Source of the DNA: Clavelina lepadiformis
Taxonomy: Eukaryota > Chordata > Ascidiacea > Aplousobranchia > Clavelinidae
Assembly (NCBI RefSeq): GCF_947623445.1
Contig: NC_135244.1
Location: 6,882,001 to 6,946,000 of the forward strand
DNA length: 64,000 nucleotides
Reading direction: 5' to 3'
Of the stretch, positions 29,110-42,000 are shown in pieces (the first letter of the stretch is position 1; each line of letters opens with the position of its first letter). The notes beneath the pieces are model-generated. The model was given only the letters and a program-made list of their open reading frames with translations, searched no databases and had not been told where the DNA came from. A program made the translations under genes and the position numbers.

Positions 29110-31687
29110 TTATTACTTCACTGTCACGTATAAACCTGATGTACAGATACATGATTACGCCAAAAACAAAAAAGCTATAATCTCAACGCTTTAACGTCAA
29201 AGTAATAAGCACAGTGGCTTTGTAAACATAGATCCAAAGAGAGGGAAGTAGGTTTTGTAATAGGAAGGCTGACTACACTACAAGACTAACAATCTCACGG
29301 TCAGAAACCAGCCATGATACCTAGCTAACTTTCCAACCTGGTCTAGGTATTGATGATCAAGCGGTTAAATAAACAATCACCAAATATATTAAAAATATTT
29401 TACACTGTATTGACTGGTATTAAACGAATTTAATAAAAATGAATTTATACAAATCAGTTGAGGTTATGATACCGCACATTAACCACTGGATACTTAATTA
29501 GGCAAATATAGATTGTAATTTTCTTACACAAAAAATCCCCCAGTTCACTTCTCATTACATGACAGCAAATGCAAGGCTGTAAAGTAGCATCGGCGATAAT
29601 TAAGCGGTTCTGATTAATATTTTTACCATGGTTAGTATGTATATATATATATTAAATTAATATTTAAAATTTAAATATTTCAGCAAAAATAATCCAACAC
29701 AAACCCATAGTAAAATTAAAGGCAAATAAAATGAATTTAGATTTAATCGAGGTACGTTTATAGTATTGCACCTAGGTTTGAGAATCTTTCTGCAACAATG
29801 TATGGGAAAACCCCTACTTTAAAAGAGAATGCTTGACTTTGAAACTGTTTTTTGGCAACATATTAGTATGGTATTGGTATGGCATGATAATTTTTATCCT
29901 CGGATTGAGGAAAGTCTTTGCACGACTTAAACCCGGCGTTGATTCCTCATCGTTCGAGCCTCGGTTACCGAGCTAGTCTTTGTGCAAGTTTCGATTGTCG
30001 CACGTTTTTTATTTTGTTTTTTGATTTTGTACAGTAGGCCTATTGCCGGAATTTAGAACTGTCCATCAGGTCTAAACTAGCGAACCAATCGGCTACCGAG
30101 CCCTACCATTACGAAATACATATTCTTCTAGGGCTTGGCCGTTAGTTTCCGGCCTTTTTGATTATGTTTCCTCTGACATTTTTAACTAAACTACCAAGAA
30201 AATAGAGTTTAGTTTATAATTACCCCAAATGCATTCATTGCTTAGGCAAAACGATCTACAATCACCTAAGTTAAACACAGGGCAAATCTTGTAAAGTCTG
30301 TGAATTTTATGGTGTATGACGCATGGCTTAAAATTCATGACGAGGATGATTTAATTCAACAAATGCTAGAATTATTTAAGTTCAAACAAACAAATTTTCA
30401 AAATGTTATGCGTCATTTAGTTAGAAACTTCAAAATGGTACATGAGCCTTCCCCACGCATTCAAGTCTTACTGTAAGAAAAAATGGCCAGACATTGTGTT
30501 GCCTTTTTTCTTCTGGTAAACCGAAACACGTCGTTTCACTTAAGTGTCATTTAACATTTTCGCTCGCTTTGAAACTCAGGAGACGTAACTCTACCCGGGA
30601 AGCGCAGCCTTCACTAAGACCAAGTGTGTAAATGTGCAAGATGTGCACAGCAACGTTGTCATAACTCTTCCACACCAGCTCTCAGAAAGCGAGATTTTGT
30701 TCTGGGCTTTTCTTTAGAGTACATCTTATTGAACACTTAAGACCACTTTTTGGCTACGCATGGCGTACGATAGCACTTTGGACTGTGACTTATTTAATTT
30801 CTGTTGTGATATTTACATGTCTTTGTTTTCGATGTTGTAGACTGGGTTTAATAAACTGGCTTTTGTTTGAACAGCTCAAGCCGAAAATTTATAATTCTTT
30901 GTATATTCATAACCATATAAATAGTTTTCATGAATCTAACTCTGCAGAAGCTCTTCCAATATAATGTAAAAAGTAGGCTACTGTTATCTTTAATTCATGA
31001 GCTTATTTACCTGAAGCTTGCAACTTTTTAGTCTACCTAGGCCTACTAACTTAGTTAGGCGTATATTAGTTGGAGGCTACTATATTAGCCTTATTTGCCA
31101 AATGTTTAGTAACTTTTGTGAGCATTGAGTAGGCCTACTTCGATTTTGAATTAATACTTTCCACATAGAAACAGAAAAGTACAACGATGAAGTCGGTAAT
31201 GTTCACAAGCAATACCTTATGCGATAGGGTTTTTACGAAAACGTTAAAAATTTTCTGTTATTGTTCTTTGCTAAATGCTTATCTACCAAACGGTTACAAA
31301 GGTTTAAAAAAAAATTACATGTTGCATTTTCATATCAAACCACAAAACTGTTGTCATACTAACAGCAAGTGGTAAGACAAAAAAATTATGATTTTGATCG
31401 CGGTCCAAAAGCTTTTCTTTTGGAAGCGTTATTAGCAGTCTGGCATCAATGTAGTTTAATTTCCTTATGTGACTTTATAAATAGCGCTGTTTGTCAGACC
31501 AATTTTCTACTATAAGGTCATCATACCAACACTAATGTGCAAACTACTGTCTACTGGCAACGCACTCAAACAATTCTGCCGTCAGTTTAAATGTTATGAG
31601 CAATAATTTGCCATAAATGCGTGTAGTTTGCAAAAGGCTGAATGGCCGTAATGAAAAAGATCGTTGAAGACCGTTAAGGTATTGTAC
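29110..31687. other. Intergenic, no gene seen
   Basis: AT-rich, with a TA microsatellite near 29640-29655. A less AT-rich patch at about 30480-30870 (ending GTTTAATAAACTGGC) has no readable protein and no recognisable RNA fold. Nothing here is assignable. Confidence 0.4.
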
Positions 31688-31693
31688 TTTATT
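31688..31693 (-). terminator. Candidate polyadenylation signal of PRDM3/16-like gene B
   Basis: AATAAA on the minus strand about 400 bases after the stop codon at 32094-32096. Confidence 0.45.
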
Positions 31694-32093
31694 GAAGAGA
31701 TGCAGCAAACGTAAAGAAAAAACATAACACCAACATCTAAATAGGAGAGTCTAATTTATAAATAACTGTTTGAAGAAATCAATAATGAAAACAAAAGCAC
31801 CTGTCGTTATACCAACATGGCATCTCGCATATTTAGGATAGGCCTGTATCATAATTATACACAGACCGACATAACTGCACAGTAAATAATTTGAAGCAGC
31901 ACAATAAAAGTAAAAATTTTTATGTATAAGTTGGCAAACAATTTAATTTAACTCAAGCAAGAAAGCAAACTATACTGTTCTGGTTCAACTGTACACTGCA
32001 AAGCATTTTCGCAGAAATGGTCAAGATTCTTTTTCCTTGCCCTTTCCAAGCAAATTTTACGACAGACGCATACACATTTGTTTCACATTTTGA

Positions 32094-35000
32094 TCAGTTT
32101 GCCAGGGTATACTTGTTACAATCAGCAGTTTCGCCTCTAGCAATGCCTGCATGTACACCATGCATGGGTCTGGTAGTCGTCCTCATTGCAACGTTTGCCT
32201 TGTTAGCCATAGCTAAGTTGAGAAGGACACGAGTTGCGTTGACAGAGTAGTTTACATCTTTTTCCATCTCGTCTGCAGAAGTGGAACTTCCTCGCATCTC
32301 GACGAGATGCGAGGAGAGCCAAGCCCCAGCTCGTTTTTGGTCGAATTCAGCTTCATTTCCCTCTTCGGAGGAATCGCATCCTTCGTTTCGACTTGGGCTC
32401 GGTCCTCTTTGTTCTATTTTCAAGAAACAAAAGTTGTTAATTATGACATTAGTTACATATATCACATACACAAACATTGTTTTCTGAAGAATTGCCATAT
32501 TTTTATGCAGTATGGCAAGATATTATAGAAAACTAACATTATCAGACTACGCTATTTCAATTCCAAATTTACCATTCTCCTTAGGGAACACATGCGTCAT
32601 GCATCACATCATTTCGATAATACATACCTTTTCTTTCAAAGTCGTTCGTATCACTCGCTTCTGCATTAATCGGAGATCCAAAGTCATCAGATGCGTCACC
32701 GTTGTCAAAGGTCGTTTTGGTAACAAATGGGTCTTCAACATTTCTAAATTCCAAAAAGATATGAAGAAATTTATTAACTAAAATAGTAATTAGCGTGGGA
32801 AAGAGGAAGCTACTAAAGGTTTAGTTGTTCTTGAAAGCCGACATTGTAATTATAGCTCAATAATGAAAAACTTCCGACCATTTGTATTGTTATCAGATTT
32901 TATAAGGATTTCGCAAATGTGAAACCAAACAATGAGCAATATAATGCTGACCTCAAACGCTTGCCACAAGGCTTGCGCAAATGTCGTTCCAAATTTGTCT
33001 GCTGACCGAATTGTCTTCCACACCTGTGGCAGATGTACGGCCTTTCCTGCGATATAAAAAATAACACTATTAGATAAAAGGTAATAATTTCCTTAAAAAA
33101 ACTGAACATTTCCCCCCTAAAGTTAACCACACACCAGTTAATACTTTGATTGGATATACTTAGACATTTACGCACCTTTTTATGAATATTTCTGACGTGC
33201 CTCTGAAGGTTAGAAGAAATAGAAAAGCTTCTTTCGCAATATTTACAGCTGTACGGTTGTTCACCAGTATGAGTTCGAACGTGGCGGGTTAAATTGGCGC
33301 TTCGCGGAAAGAGTTTTCCGCAGAACTTGCATGTGTAACGTTCTTTTCCCAATCTAGCGGAAGTGTGGACTGGAGGTAAGCGCTGACAAGTAGAACCAGG
33401 AACATGCCGTAAGTTCATAGGGTTAGGATTCAAAACACTGGACCCAAAATGGGGAAATTTGTCTGGAAAGGGGGAAATTACGGATTCTGTTGAAGGCTTC
33501 CAACATTTCGATTGGAGAGCTCCGTTTTCCGTCGTGCTTCTTTGCCGAATTTCGTCACAATTCGTTTCTTTGAGCAAATGCATCACGCCAACACCGCTAC
33601 AATTGTTATTTGTGTTGCCATAGTACTTTCCTGGCTTTTCGTCAGATAATTTCTTCATTTCTCCATCTTGGCTGCTGACGGATCTGTAAGAACTACGTGA
33701 AGATTCACTGAAGGCGGAGGTCGAGGAAAACATTTTATTCTGAAGAAATGGACCTGCTCCGTTAGGAACTTGCTGAGATAGCAGCTGCTGATTGGCATCC
33801 GCTATCAAACCCAAGTTTGATCGACAGTGAGCCAGCATGTTTAAATACAGCATTGCATTGTCCTGCCAGGAAGAATTCCTGGTGGTACGAAATTGAGGCA
33901 AAAACGGTGAAGGTGTAAGGTTCGAGGCTGCTGAGTCAACCCTGTGTTGGAACCAGTTTAACATTTTGTCATCATCGATGCCGTTTTCTTTTTCAGCAAT
34001 AGACCCTTCAATTTTTTCATCATTGGCTTTCACTTGTTTATCCGGAGAACAACTCCCTGATGTTGTAAGGTCCAACGGCGTCGAAAGAGTGGACCTGGGC
34101 TTGTTCCAGTCGTTGTTGACTAGAAAAATGTCATTTTGGCTGTTAGCAAGGAAGTTAGGATACGTTTCATTCCCATACATGCCATTAGCATCGTTTTGCA
34201 TTTTCTGTCCATGTAAGTAAGCGGCCGCCAAGGCAAGTGAGTACGGATGCATCATGTTGGGGCTGCTTGCAGGGTACGGTTGATATCCAAAAGACATAAA
34301 AGCGTTGGGATTTGTAAAAGGAGCAACAGCGTTTGGGTTCAGAAAAGGAAACTGAAGGTATGGTTTTGATTCTTCCGAAAGATGATTTTTGTGCTCTCGA
34401 TTAGTCACAGATGGCGAGAGAAGCGGATTCCAGATGCGGTGTTTGCCGCCTCCTGAATCGACGCCGTCATTTGGACCGGTTGAGCTGTGTGAATCCATAG
34501 AAGTTCGGCGATGATGAGAGGAAGAGGCATCTGTTTCACATTCACTGCTCTGCTCTGGCGAGGCCCGATCAAAGACTTTGTTGTTGTCTTTAGGCAACGT
34601 TCTTATTTCTTCCTTTGATGTGTCATCGTTGGCAATAAGAATTGACGATGATTTCCTGATTTCAGAAGGTGTGGTGACATCACGTCGACAAAATTCAAAG
34701 CCAGCGGACTGATTGGAAGGTTTAGCTGGGCTGGCGGAAGCTATTGACGCATGAAGCCTCTCTAATTCCGACGAAGCTTCTGACTTGCCAAACAGAAAAG
34801 GGCTGTACTTGGCATAAACACCCATTACTTGATTATTTGATTTTATTGGACTGATGCTCGGCGACAGAAGTAAATTCATTGACTTGGTATCACCATGGAC
34901 TTTACGCGATTGCCGTTGGGGTGTTTGGTAATTAACGGAAAAATTAACCTGCACACCAACATCGCATTCGAACGAGGCATTGGTTGGTGACACTTGAGAA

Positions 35001-38000
35001 GGAACACCGTGGAAGTTTGCAGAATTCGCCCTGAGTGTGTACGGAAACTGGGAACCGGGCCGGTCAGAAATGCCTGAAATGTTTTCGGTACTTGGGTTGC
35101 AACACTGGATTTGCGCATGCGCCATTACCGGTCTGGCACTCTTCAACCCAGAAAAGGAACTTTTCACTGACCCGGAAACAGCAGATCTTTGCGTTAGGTT
35201 TGCGGACAATGATTTGTACATTAATGGGTGACTGGCGAGACTGCCAAGAAAATTCATGGGATTTTGAGAATTGTTAAAACCAAAAGGATTAAGGGGATAA
35301 ATGTGACGTAAACCGCTTGGTGAAGACACCGGGTGATTCCAAAGCCCGGGCTGTAACGAGCTCTGAATCAAAGATCCATTTCCTTGCAAGGGGCGGGGCA
35401 AAGACTCTGAAAAATCACGTCATAGTTTTTAGTAGCGATACTTGTTGGCAAAAATAATTCTTGTTCGCTTATATGTTGTGTATAAAAGAAACAATAAATT
35501 GTAAAGCAACTTACCTGGAAGGCCATTTTGTTGTGTCATGTCATCAGGTAACGTCATTGAAGCATGTAGTAAATCATTTTTCTCGTTCATGTCACCAATG
35601 GATGAAAGGCGATGAGCAGCAGCGGCATAAAGATTCATGGAAGCTCTAAAATTGTACGTTCATTAACAATGTAATTAGACAGCAAAACTTAGTATAGAAG
35701 CAATATCGCCTAAAAGAAAAAGTTACTCACCCATTAGGATAAAGAGATTTATTTTCGCAGAAGCGCCGATGCTTGTTCAATGAACTTGAATTTGGAAATA
35801 GCTGATTGCAATTTCTACATTTTATCTGTGTTCTACAATCAGCATGCATGCGCTTGTGGCGGCATAGATTGCTGAACTAAAGGAAAACAAACATTTATTA
35901 AAACTATACATCTCAATGAACATTTCCCATTTTCTGAAAAATTTATACACCGTTTTATGCTGGAATACCTGAGTGTAGGATTTGTGGCAAACTTCACAAG
36001 TAAACGGTTTGACGCTGCTGTGAATGTGCTGATGCTGTTTCAAACCGCTGGAAGTTGCAAAGGTCTTCCCGCATTCCGGACACGGATGTGCTCTTGCTCC
36101 TATATGTTGTTGCCGGATGTGACGTTGCAGGTTGCTAGGGTCAGTGAATGACTTTTCGCAATGTTCACAGTTGAATCTACAGAAAAAGCAAATTTCATTG
36201 TTTTAATTGTGTTTATCAGTTTATGTTAATATTTTGGATTCAATAAAGTTTTGCGTATTGTAGTCAGTACATTTTCCCGATATAATAACAACAACTTATT
36301 TCTTCAAAACAAATGCTCGCAGAATTTAATAAGTACTGTACTTTGGCAATATTAAAATAATCTTGTTCTTTATTATAATCAGGATAAATTTCTAAAGAAA
36401 AACTCACTGCTTTTCTTCTTGAGTGCTGCTTTCGTCATTACCCACTTCGCTTTCAAATCCGCCGTCTTCGCCGTCCATGTTTTCCGGCGACCTTTCAAAA
36501 CCTGACTCGATGTTACTTCCGCTAAAAGATGATCGGTTTTCATTGACCCCATTGTACCAGGACAAAGCTGTGACAAAAGTTTAAAGGCTGTTTAAACAAT
36601 TCTTTGTGAAAATATTAAGTTAGGGATTGGCATATGAATGTAATTAAGGAGTCAATTCAAAAATAAAAGAGACCTACATTATTTCTCAATACAGTAAAAA
36701 GGGTTAAGTTATCACGATTTTGATGACAATAATGATGATATAGGCAAAAAATAAAAAAGTTCATATACCTGCATGATGCTGTAATTTGTCGGGTTCGAAT
36801 TGAGTTGAGAATAGTTGAGAAAGCTCCTCTCTCTTTCTGCAATTTTCCACATCTTCTGGGGAGACACACATCGAAGGATTGTTTTTGGAATAAAACTGAA
36901 AGTATTTCGGTGGTGAAATAAGAAATCGCATAAAAATTGGATTCTATACGTAAAAGCTCTGCCTTGTTTAAAATTTTACAAAGTTGAATACATTTTTGTC
37001 TGATGTACGAATTAATGAAAAAAGCTAAAATTACCTCTTCGTAACTCGGGTTCTTGCCAATATTCGGAGATTGATCATAGGATCTCATGCGATTGTCATA
37101 TGGTGACTTATCTGAAGGATTATTCAGTTACATATGCTTTAATAATAAAAATAATAAAAGTTTAATGTGCTTTGTTAACTATCATTTACCTTCGATGATT
37201 TGAGTTTCATCAGTTAATACGACATGGGATGCATTGTCGGAATGATTGGATGCCTACAATTAAGAACAAGATGAGATTATATAATTAAGAATTTTGTTGC
37301 TCAAGGGTGTCAGACGAGCTTTGCAGCACCAAAAGGAAACGGAAAGGATCTTGTCTTAAAAACAAACACTTATAATAATTAACGCAAAAGATGCCTTATT
37401 TTTTATCCAACAACTTGCTAACGACAATAACTAAAATCACTAAGCTGCTTATACTCATAAACTCTCATGTATAAAGCAGTATGATTAGAATAAAAACATG
37501 AAATGCAATGATTAATAGACAAAATTTAAAACTGTAAATTAATTACTCACGTGAGGGGGTGATTGATTAGGGTAAGGAGAATATCGGACCCTGGATCTAA
37601 CTCGATCCACCCACGCCCCATCATCACTTGCTTTCTCTTCAGTAATCATTGCAGTATGATTCTCGGCCTTCATAAGAAATGACGCACAAATGATATTTAA
37701 AATACCAATAAACGGTAAACTAACAACAGCTTTCCTAGCAAATGCTTTTTATGTATATGCCTAACTTTGCAAAACGTTAACGATAAAGCACGTATGGCAG
37801 TAAAATTGAAGTATTTTTCTTGAATACTGTCATTGTTTGTTGCAACTTGTAAACAAGTATTTTACTTAATAGTTGACCGTAACCATTGCTGGTAAATCGA
37901 ATTGTAATAACAAAAAGGGTAATTTAAAGTTGTGTAAAATTTGAAAAAATTGCTCATTTAAAATTGCCTTATCAACGTTTTTGCAATATTGTGAGTAATA

Positions 38001-39014
38001 TGTTTTTGTAACAACCTGCAAAAAATAAAAGCAAGCTTTCTTTGACAGCTTACACGAATGAAACCATTGTACACGTAATGGATTAACCATAAGTGGGTAG
38101 CCATTTTACCACAATTATACGGAGTTCAGCGAAGGGCGCGGCGACGCTTCAAAGCCGACCACATCGCCTGCGTAAAACCCGACATGTTTTGTTTTAACAA
38201 GTCTGCTGTAATTAAAATGTTAAATGATCTGCCATTTGTGAACAATATAATAACTAATAGTCAGATACGTTCAGGTGTAGTATTTCTCGTATTTTGATTT
38301 TGCATGTTTGTGTGTATCGTTAGCAACATATTGTAGAGCGACAATTCATGGAGCTTTCCCTATATACAGTATTTCTTCTATTTCAAACGATTTGCAATTA
38401 GTCTTAAGAACACCCGGATTTGGTTATATATTTTTATATTAATGCTTATCAACATTTTTCGTCTGTTGTTTTATTGCAAATAAGCGCTTATACTGCCATA
38501 TTAAAGTTTTGGTTGAAAAGAATTTTGCGTTAAAGTCTTTAGATAAATCAATAAAAAGATACATTAAGATATGTATTGACAAGTTTTAAAAGCCTCCGTT
38601 TTGAGGAAATGTTCCTGACAGCAAGACGTCAAAAACGATTTATAAACGTCACGCCATGGTAAAAATTTAAACATTGATTGTACAACAACGTTTAAGTAAG
38701 GAAGCTATATTCTATAAAGGAAACAGTTAAATCAGGCGCAAATACGCTTTTTCCAAAACTCGCAATACACAACTTGTAAGCACAACGTTTCATATAAAAT
38801 AGGTAAACTAACGTTTATCGTAAACGATAAATCAATCGTTTATATGATATATATCAGCACCATAGCGCACAACTCTAAAACGATAAACAACATTTATACT
38901 AATTTACGAACAAAACCATATCATAGCTAAAAACGTGAAATCAACACCTCTTACCTTTTCAATGGGGGAAAGGGTAAACTCCTTCGTTTGCTCCACGCAA
39001 AGTAATTCAGGCAT
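32094..39014 (-). CDS. PRDM3/16-like gene B: MECOM/EVI1-type zinc-finger factor without PR domain (13 exons)
   Basis: Homologue of vertebrate MECOM/PRDM16 and tandem paralogue of gene A. Exons in transcript order: 38955-39014, 37551-37667, 37190-37253, 37035-37111, 36769-36895, 36408-36567, 35969-36176, 35731-35876, 35515-35645, 33176-35406, 32952-33046, 32628-32743, 32094-32413; 1283 residues in continuous phase. Fingers 4-7 of the vertebrate cluster lie at about 202-318 ([56 protein letters not shown]). CtBP-type PLDLT at 807-811. Three C-terminal fingers at about 1050-1138. The third ends HLRKPC, so it is C2HC rather than C2H2. An acidic C-terminal tail follows. No PR/SET domain is found. 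The first exon ([13 protein letters not shown]...) has a strong donor, AAAAG|GTAAGA; an alternative start at 37673 would shorten the N-terminus by 18 residues. Confidence 0.9.
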
Positions 39015-39099
39015 TCGTGCTTCCTTGGATTGCGAGAAAAATTACAAATCTTCAGTGTTCCGTATCAGGTGTCATGCAGCAGTCGAAATATCTCGTGAC

Positions 39100-42000
39100 T
39101 CAGGACTACACCTATGAAGTGAACACAATTCGATTGAGAGTGTTATAAGATTTGTCTTCATACGCGAGAGAAAAAAAGACGCGGCAGCAACCGGTTGGAT
39201 TTTGCTTCGTTATCTTTTTTCTTCCGATCTTCTCTCGTCGCTCGTCGCTTGTCGCTTTTTTCTTTCTCGTTTGGTCTCTCTTACTGTTGGCGGTCGAAAT
39301 GGCGTTATCAACTTCCACAATTTGTACCCAATATGTTACTTTGTGCACGCTGGACAATATTTAATATGACTAATGAGTAGGGAAATGCATTTCCTAATGT
39401 ATGTTATACTGACAAGATATTTTTCACTGTCAACGCTGTAACAGCGGCACGCTTCCACTGCTAACATTCTATTCTAAAATGCTTTATATTTATCGTCAAC
39501 CATAACAATTGTGCAACTGCATGCAAACTGGAAAAATCTTTTAGGGTAAGTCGGCCATAGTATGTTAGTATGAGTATATGTTGGACTGATTTATATTCAC
39601 CAGAGAACATTAACAGTGACATACTGTAAATGGCTTTGGCTTATCAAGTGCGTCTTTCCCAACAATACTAAAAAAAACGTATTTTGAAGGACAATATATT
39701 GTAGCGTGCGCAGTTGCTGCAGTATCGTCTTCCAAAATAAATTGACGTTGCTGCCTAGCCACAGAAAAATACGGCGGTCGTTACAATATCAATTGTATTG
39801 GCGACCGTATGTCGCGTGGTACTATCAGTTCCATGATAAAATCCTTGGATTTCCAACTTGGCAATTTGTCAAAGTTTTCCTGATTTTCTTGTGCGAAAGG
39901 CATAAGCAAACTAAGGAAAAGGGATAAATAATTTTTCTTTGTTTTTATTTGATAAAAATCTGTTCATTTTCGGCGGTTATCTTGCGGGAAGACAAACCAT
40001 GGAAGGCCGCTTGTCGTCACCTCCTATCTAGAGTCATGTAATCTCCTGTTTATTCGAGAGGGCTCGAAGATAGCTGAAGAATTTGCAAATGATAGGAAAA
40101 GGATCTCGGATTGGGCCGAAAAATAAAACTTTATCTTGTGTGTCATGGCCAGCAAGTATAAGAAATAGTAATTCTGCCCGAACAGCGCCTCGACAGACTT
40201 TTGAAATAGAGCAGAAGCAAAAAATGCCACACAGGAAGAGTGATGCTCTTAACTTGCTACATATTTGCAACAAAACATGCCTGGCAAGTCACTTTAAAAC
40301 GCGTAATTACACATAGATATACGACGGATAGTTTTCAGTTTCAATGTCGAGCTTTGAAAAAGTCACGTACGGTAAATAAAAACACAGGTAAGCTTTGCAC
40401 CACAAAAGAGCGTTTAGGTTGACCTCGGTGTCGCAGGATTTTTAAGGGCACTATCTCTGTCTAAAAGTTGTCGGTTTGGCCTTTTGAGTATCTTCACTAC
40501 AAACTAATGATCTTACACCACAACGAACCCTGAAGTGAAATTTCAATACAACATCAAGAGGCTGTAACAAGACTTATACATGGCGAAGTTTAATATTTTG
40601 CTTTTGATCGCGTGAGCTTTTTAGCGTGAACGCTAAAACGCTCACTTAACCGGCAATGGGTCATCTGCTTAATGTTAGCAAGCATCTATTTCAATTAACA
40701 ACTGTCTTGCAAACATTATGTGCGCAGCCGAAAAACTGAATTTGATGGGATGAATATTGATTCTCCAAGGAAGCGAGGTTATGAAGTATTATTTTATCGA
40801 ACTTTGATGTTTCGCGTGCAGTTAATATTAATTGCGAAAGCATTTTGCAGCTGGCTAACATATCTGTTTTAACGGTTAAAACGGCCTCTAGTAATAATCT
40901 ACAAACGGTTTGCATCATTCAGCGTTTAAATCAAAAAGCGAGAGTTTAACATTGGCGAATTGGGACATGTTAGCTTTGCTGGCCTCATTTCAAGATTAAA
41001 AAGTTAATCGAAGTACATCAATACAAAATCAGTTCATAGCGCATAACTGTGAAAACGTATGTTACCCGGCTTAAGGCATATCGAGTTTTTAATGAGAGGT
41101 CTATATTGCTATTTTGCTGTTCTCCGTTAGTCACTGAAGTTACCGAGCAAAGAGTTTACTTGATACAGTTTTGTCAGTCAGGGCGAATAAAGCCCAGAAA
41201 CAGCTGTAAATTGCGACAAGAGCTTCGAAAAAGTGTTATCATTGCGTTCAGCGAATGTTTGTAAGTGCTAGAACTTCTTTACATCTAAAAGTGAGCAGGA
41301 GATTAACCTGTTGAACGGCACAGGTCAATCGTTCACGGTTTACTTATCAGAAATCCCCGACACTTATTTCAACATGCCCTGAGAGTAACTGGTGCATTTG
41401 AGCTATCATCAACCTTAATGAAAAGGTAACGGTCACGGACCAAGCCGGACGCGCGACAACAAACAACGAAAAGCGAAAAGGACAACTCAAAAAAGATGCC
41501 ACGCCGCGCAAACTGATGAGAGGGTACAGCCTGCCCTTTGTTTGTTTTATCGCGATACAGATCCTGTTGTAGACGAGGTGTAGTCATCAATAAAATAAGC
41601 TAAGGCAAAGGGTTCTTTATATCATCAGATTGGCCAAAAAATGGAAATGTCGCTATCTTCCAAATCATTAAGGACGCGTTTAAAAAGGTACTAAAATAAC
41701 AACATCTAATCTTCACCTGTTTAAATCCATCCGAAATAACGTTCTTCTCACGTTCCAAAAGCCAACGAAGAAAGCATTCATAACGACATTACATATCTAA
41801 CGCTATCATCACTATATATGCTTGCTGGGAATTTTTCAAAGATTGAAATAAAAGAACAAGAAACGTTTTAATAAACAACAGAACGGAGATAAACTTTTCA
41901 AACATGACAAGAAATACATGTTAGCATCAGCCGCATACTGTATAAATGGGGTTAAGTCTTTTTGTTGGTCGAGTGTTTAGAGCAAATAAAAATCTGATTT

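Noticed and set aside
32281..32528. Plus-strand frames across the last exon of gene B
   Set aside because: Antisense shadows of the confirmed coding exon 32094-32413.
36780..36800. GGGTTCGAATT resembling a tRNA T-loop
   Set aside because: Lies in a coding exon of gene B and no acceptor or anticodon stem can be paired around it. No tRNA was found elsewhere.
37671..37673. ATG at 37673 (MKAENHTAM) as the start of gene B
   Set aside because: The same bases form a splice acceptor (CTTATGAAG|GCC) in phase with the upstream exon MPELLCVEQ...; kept only as an alternative start.
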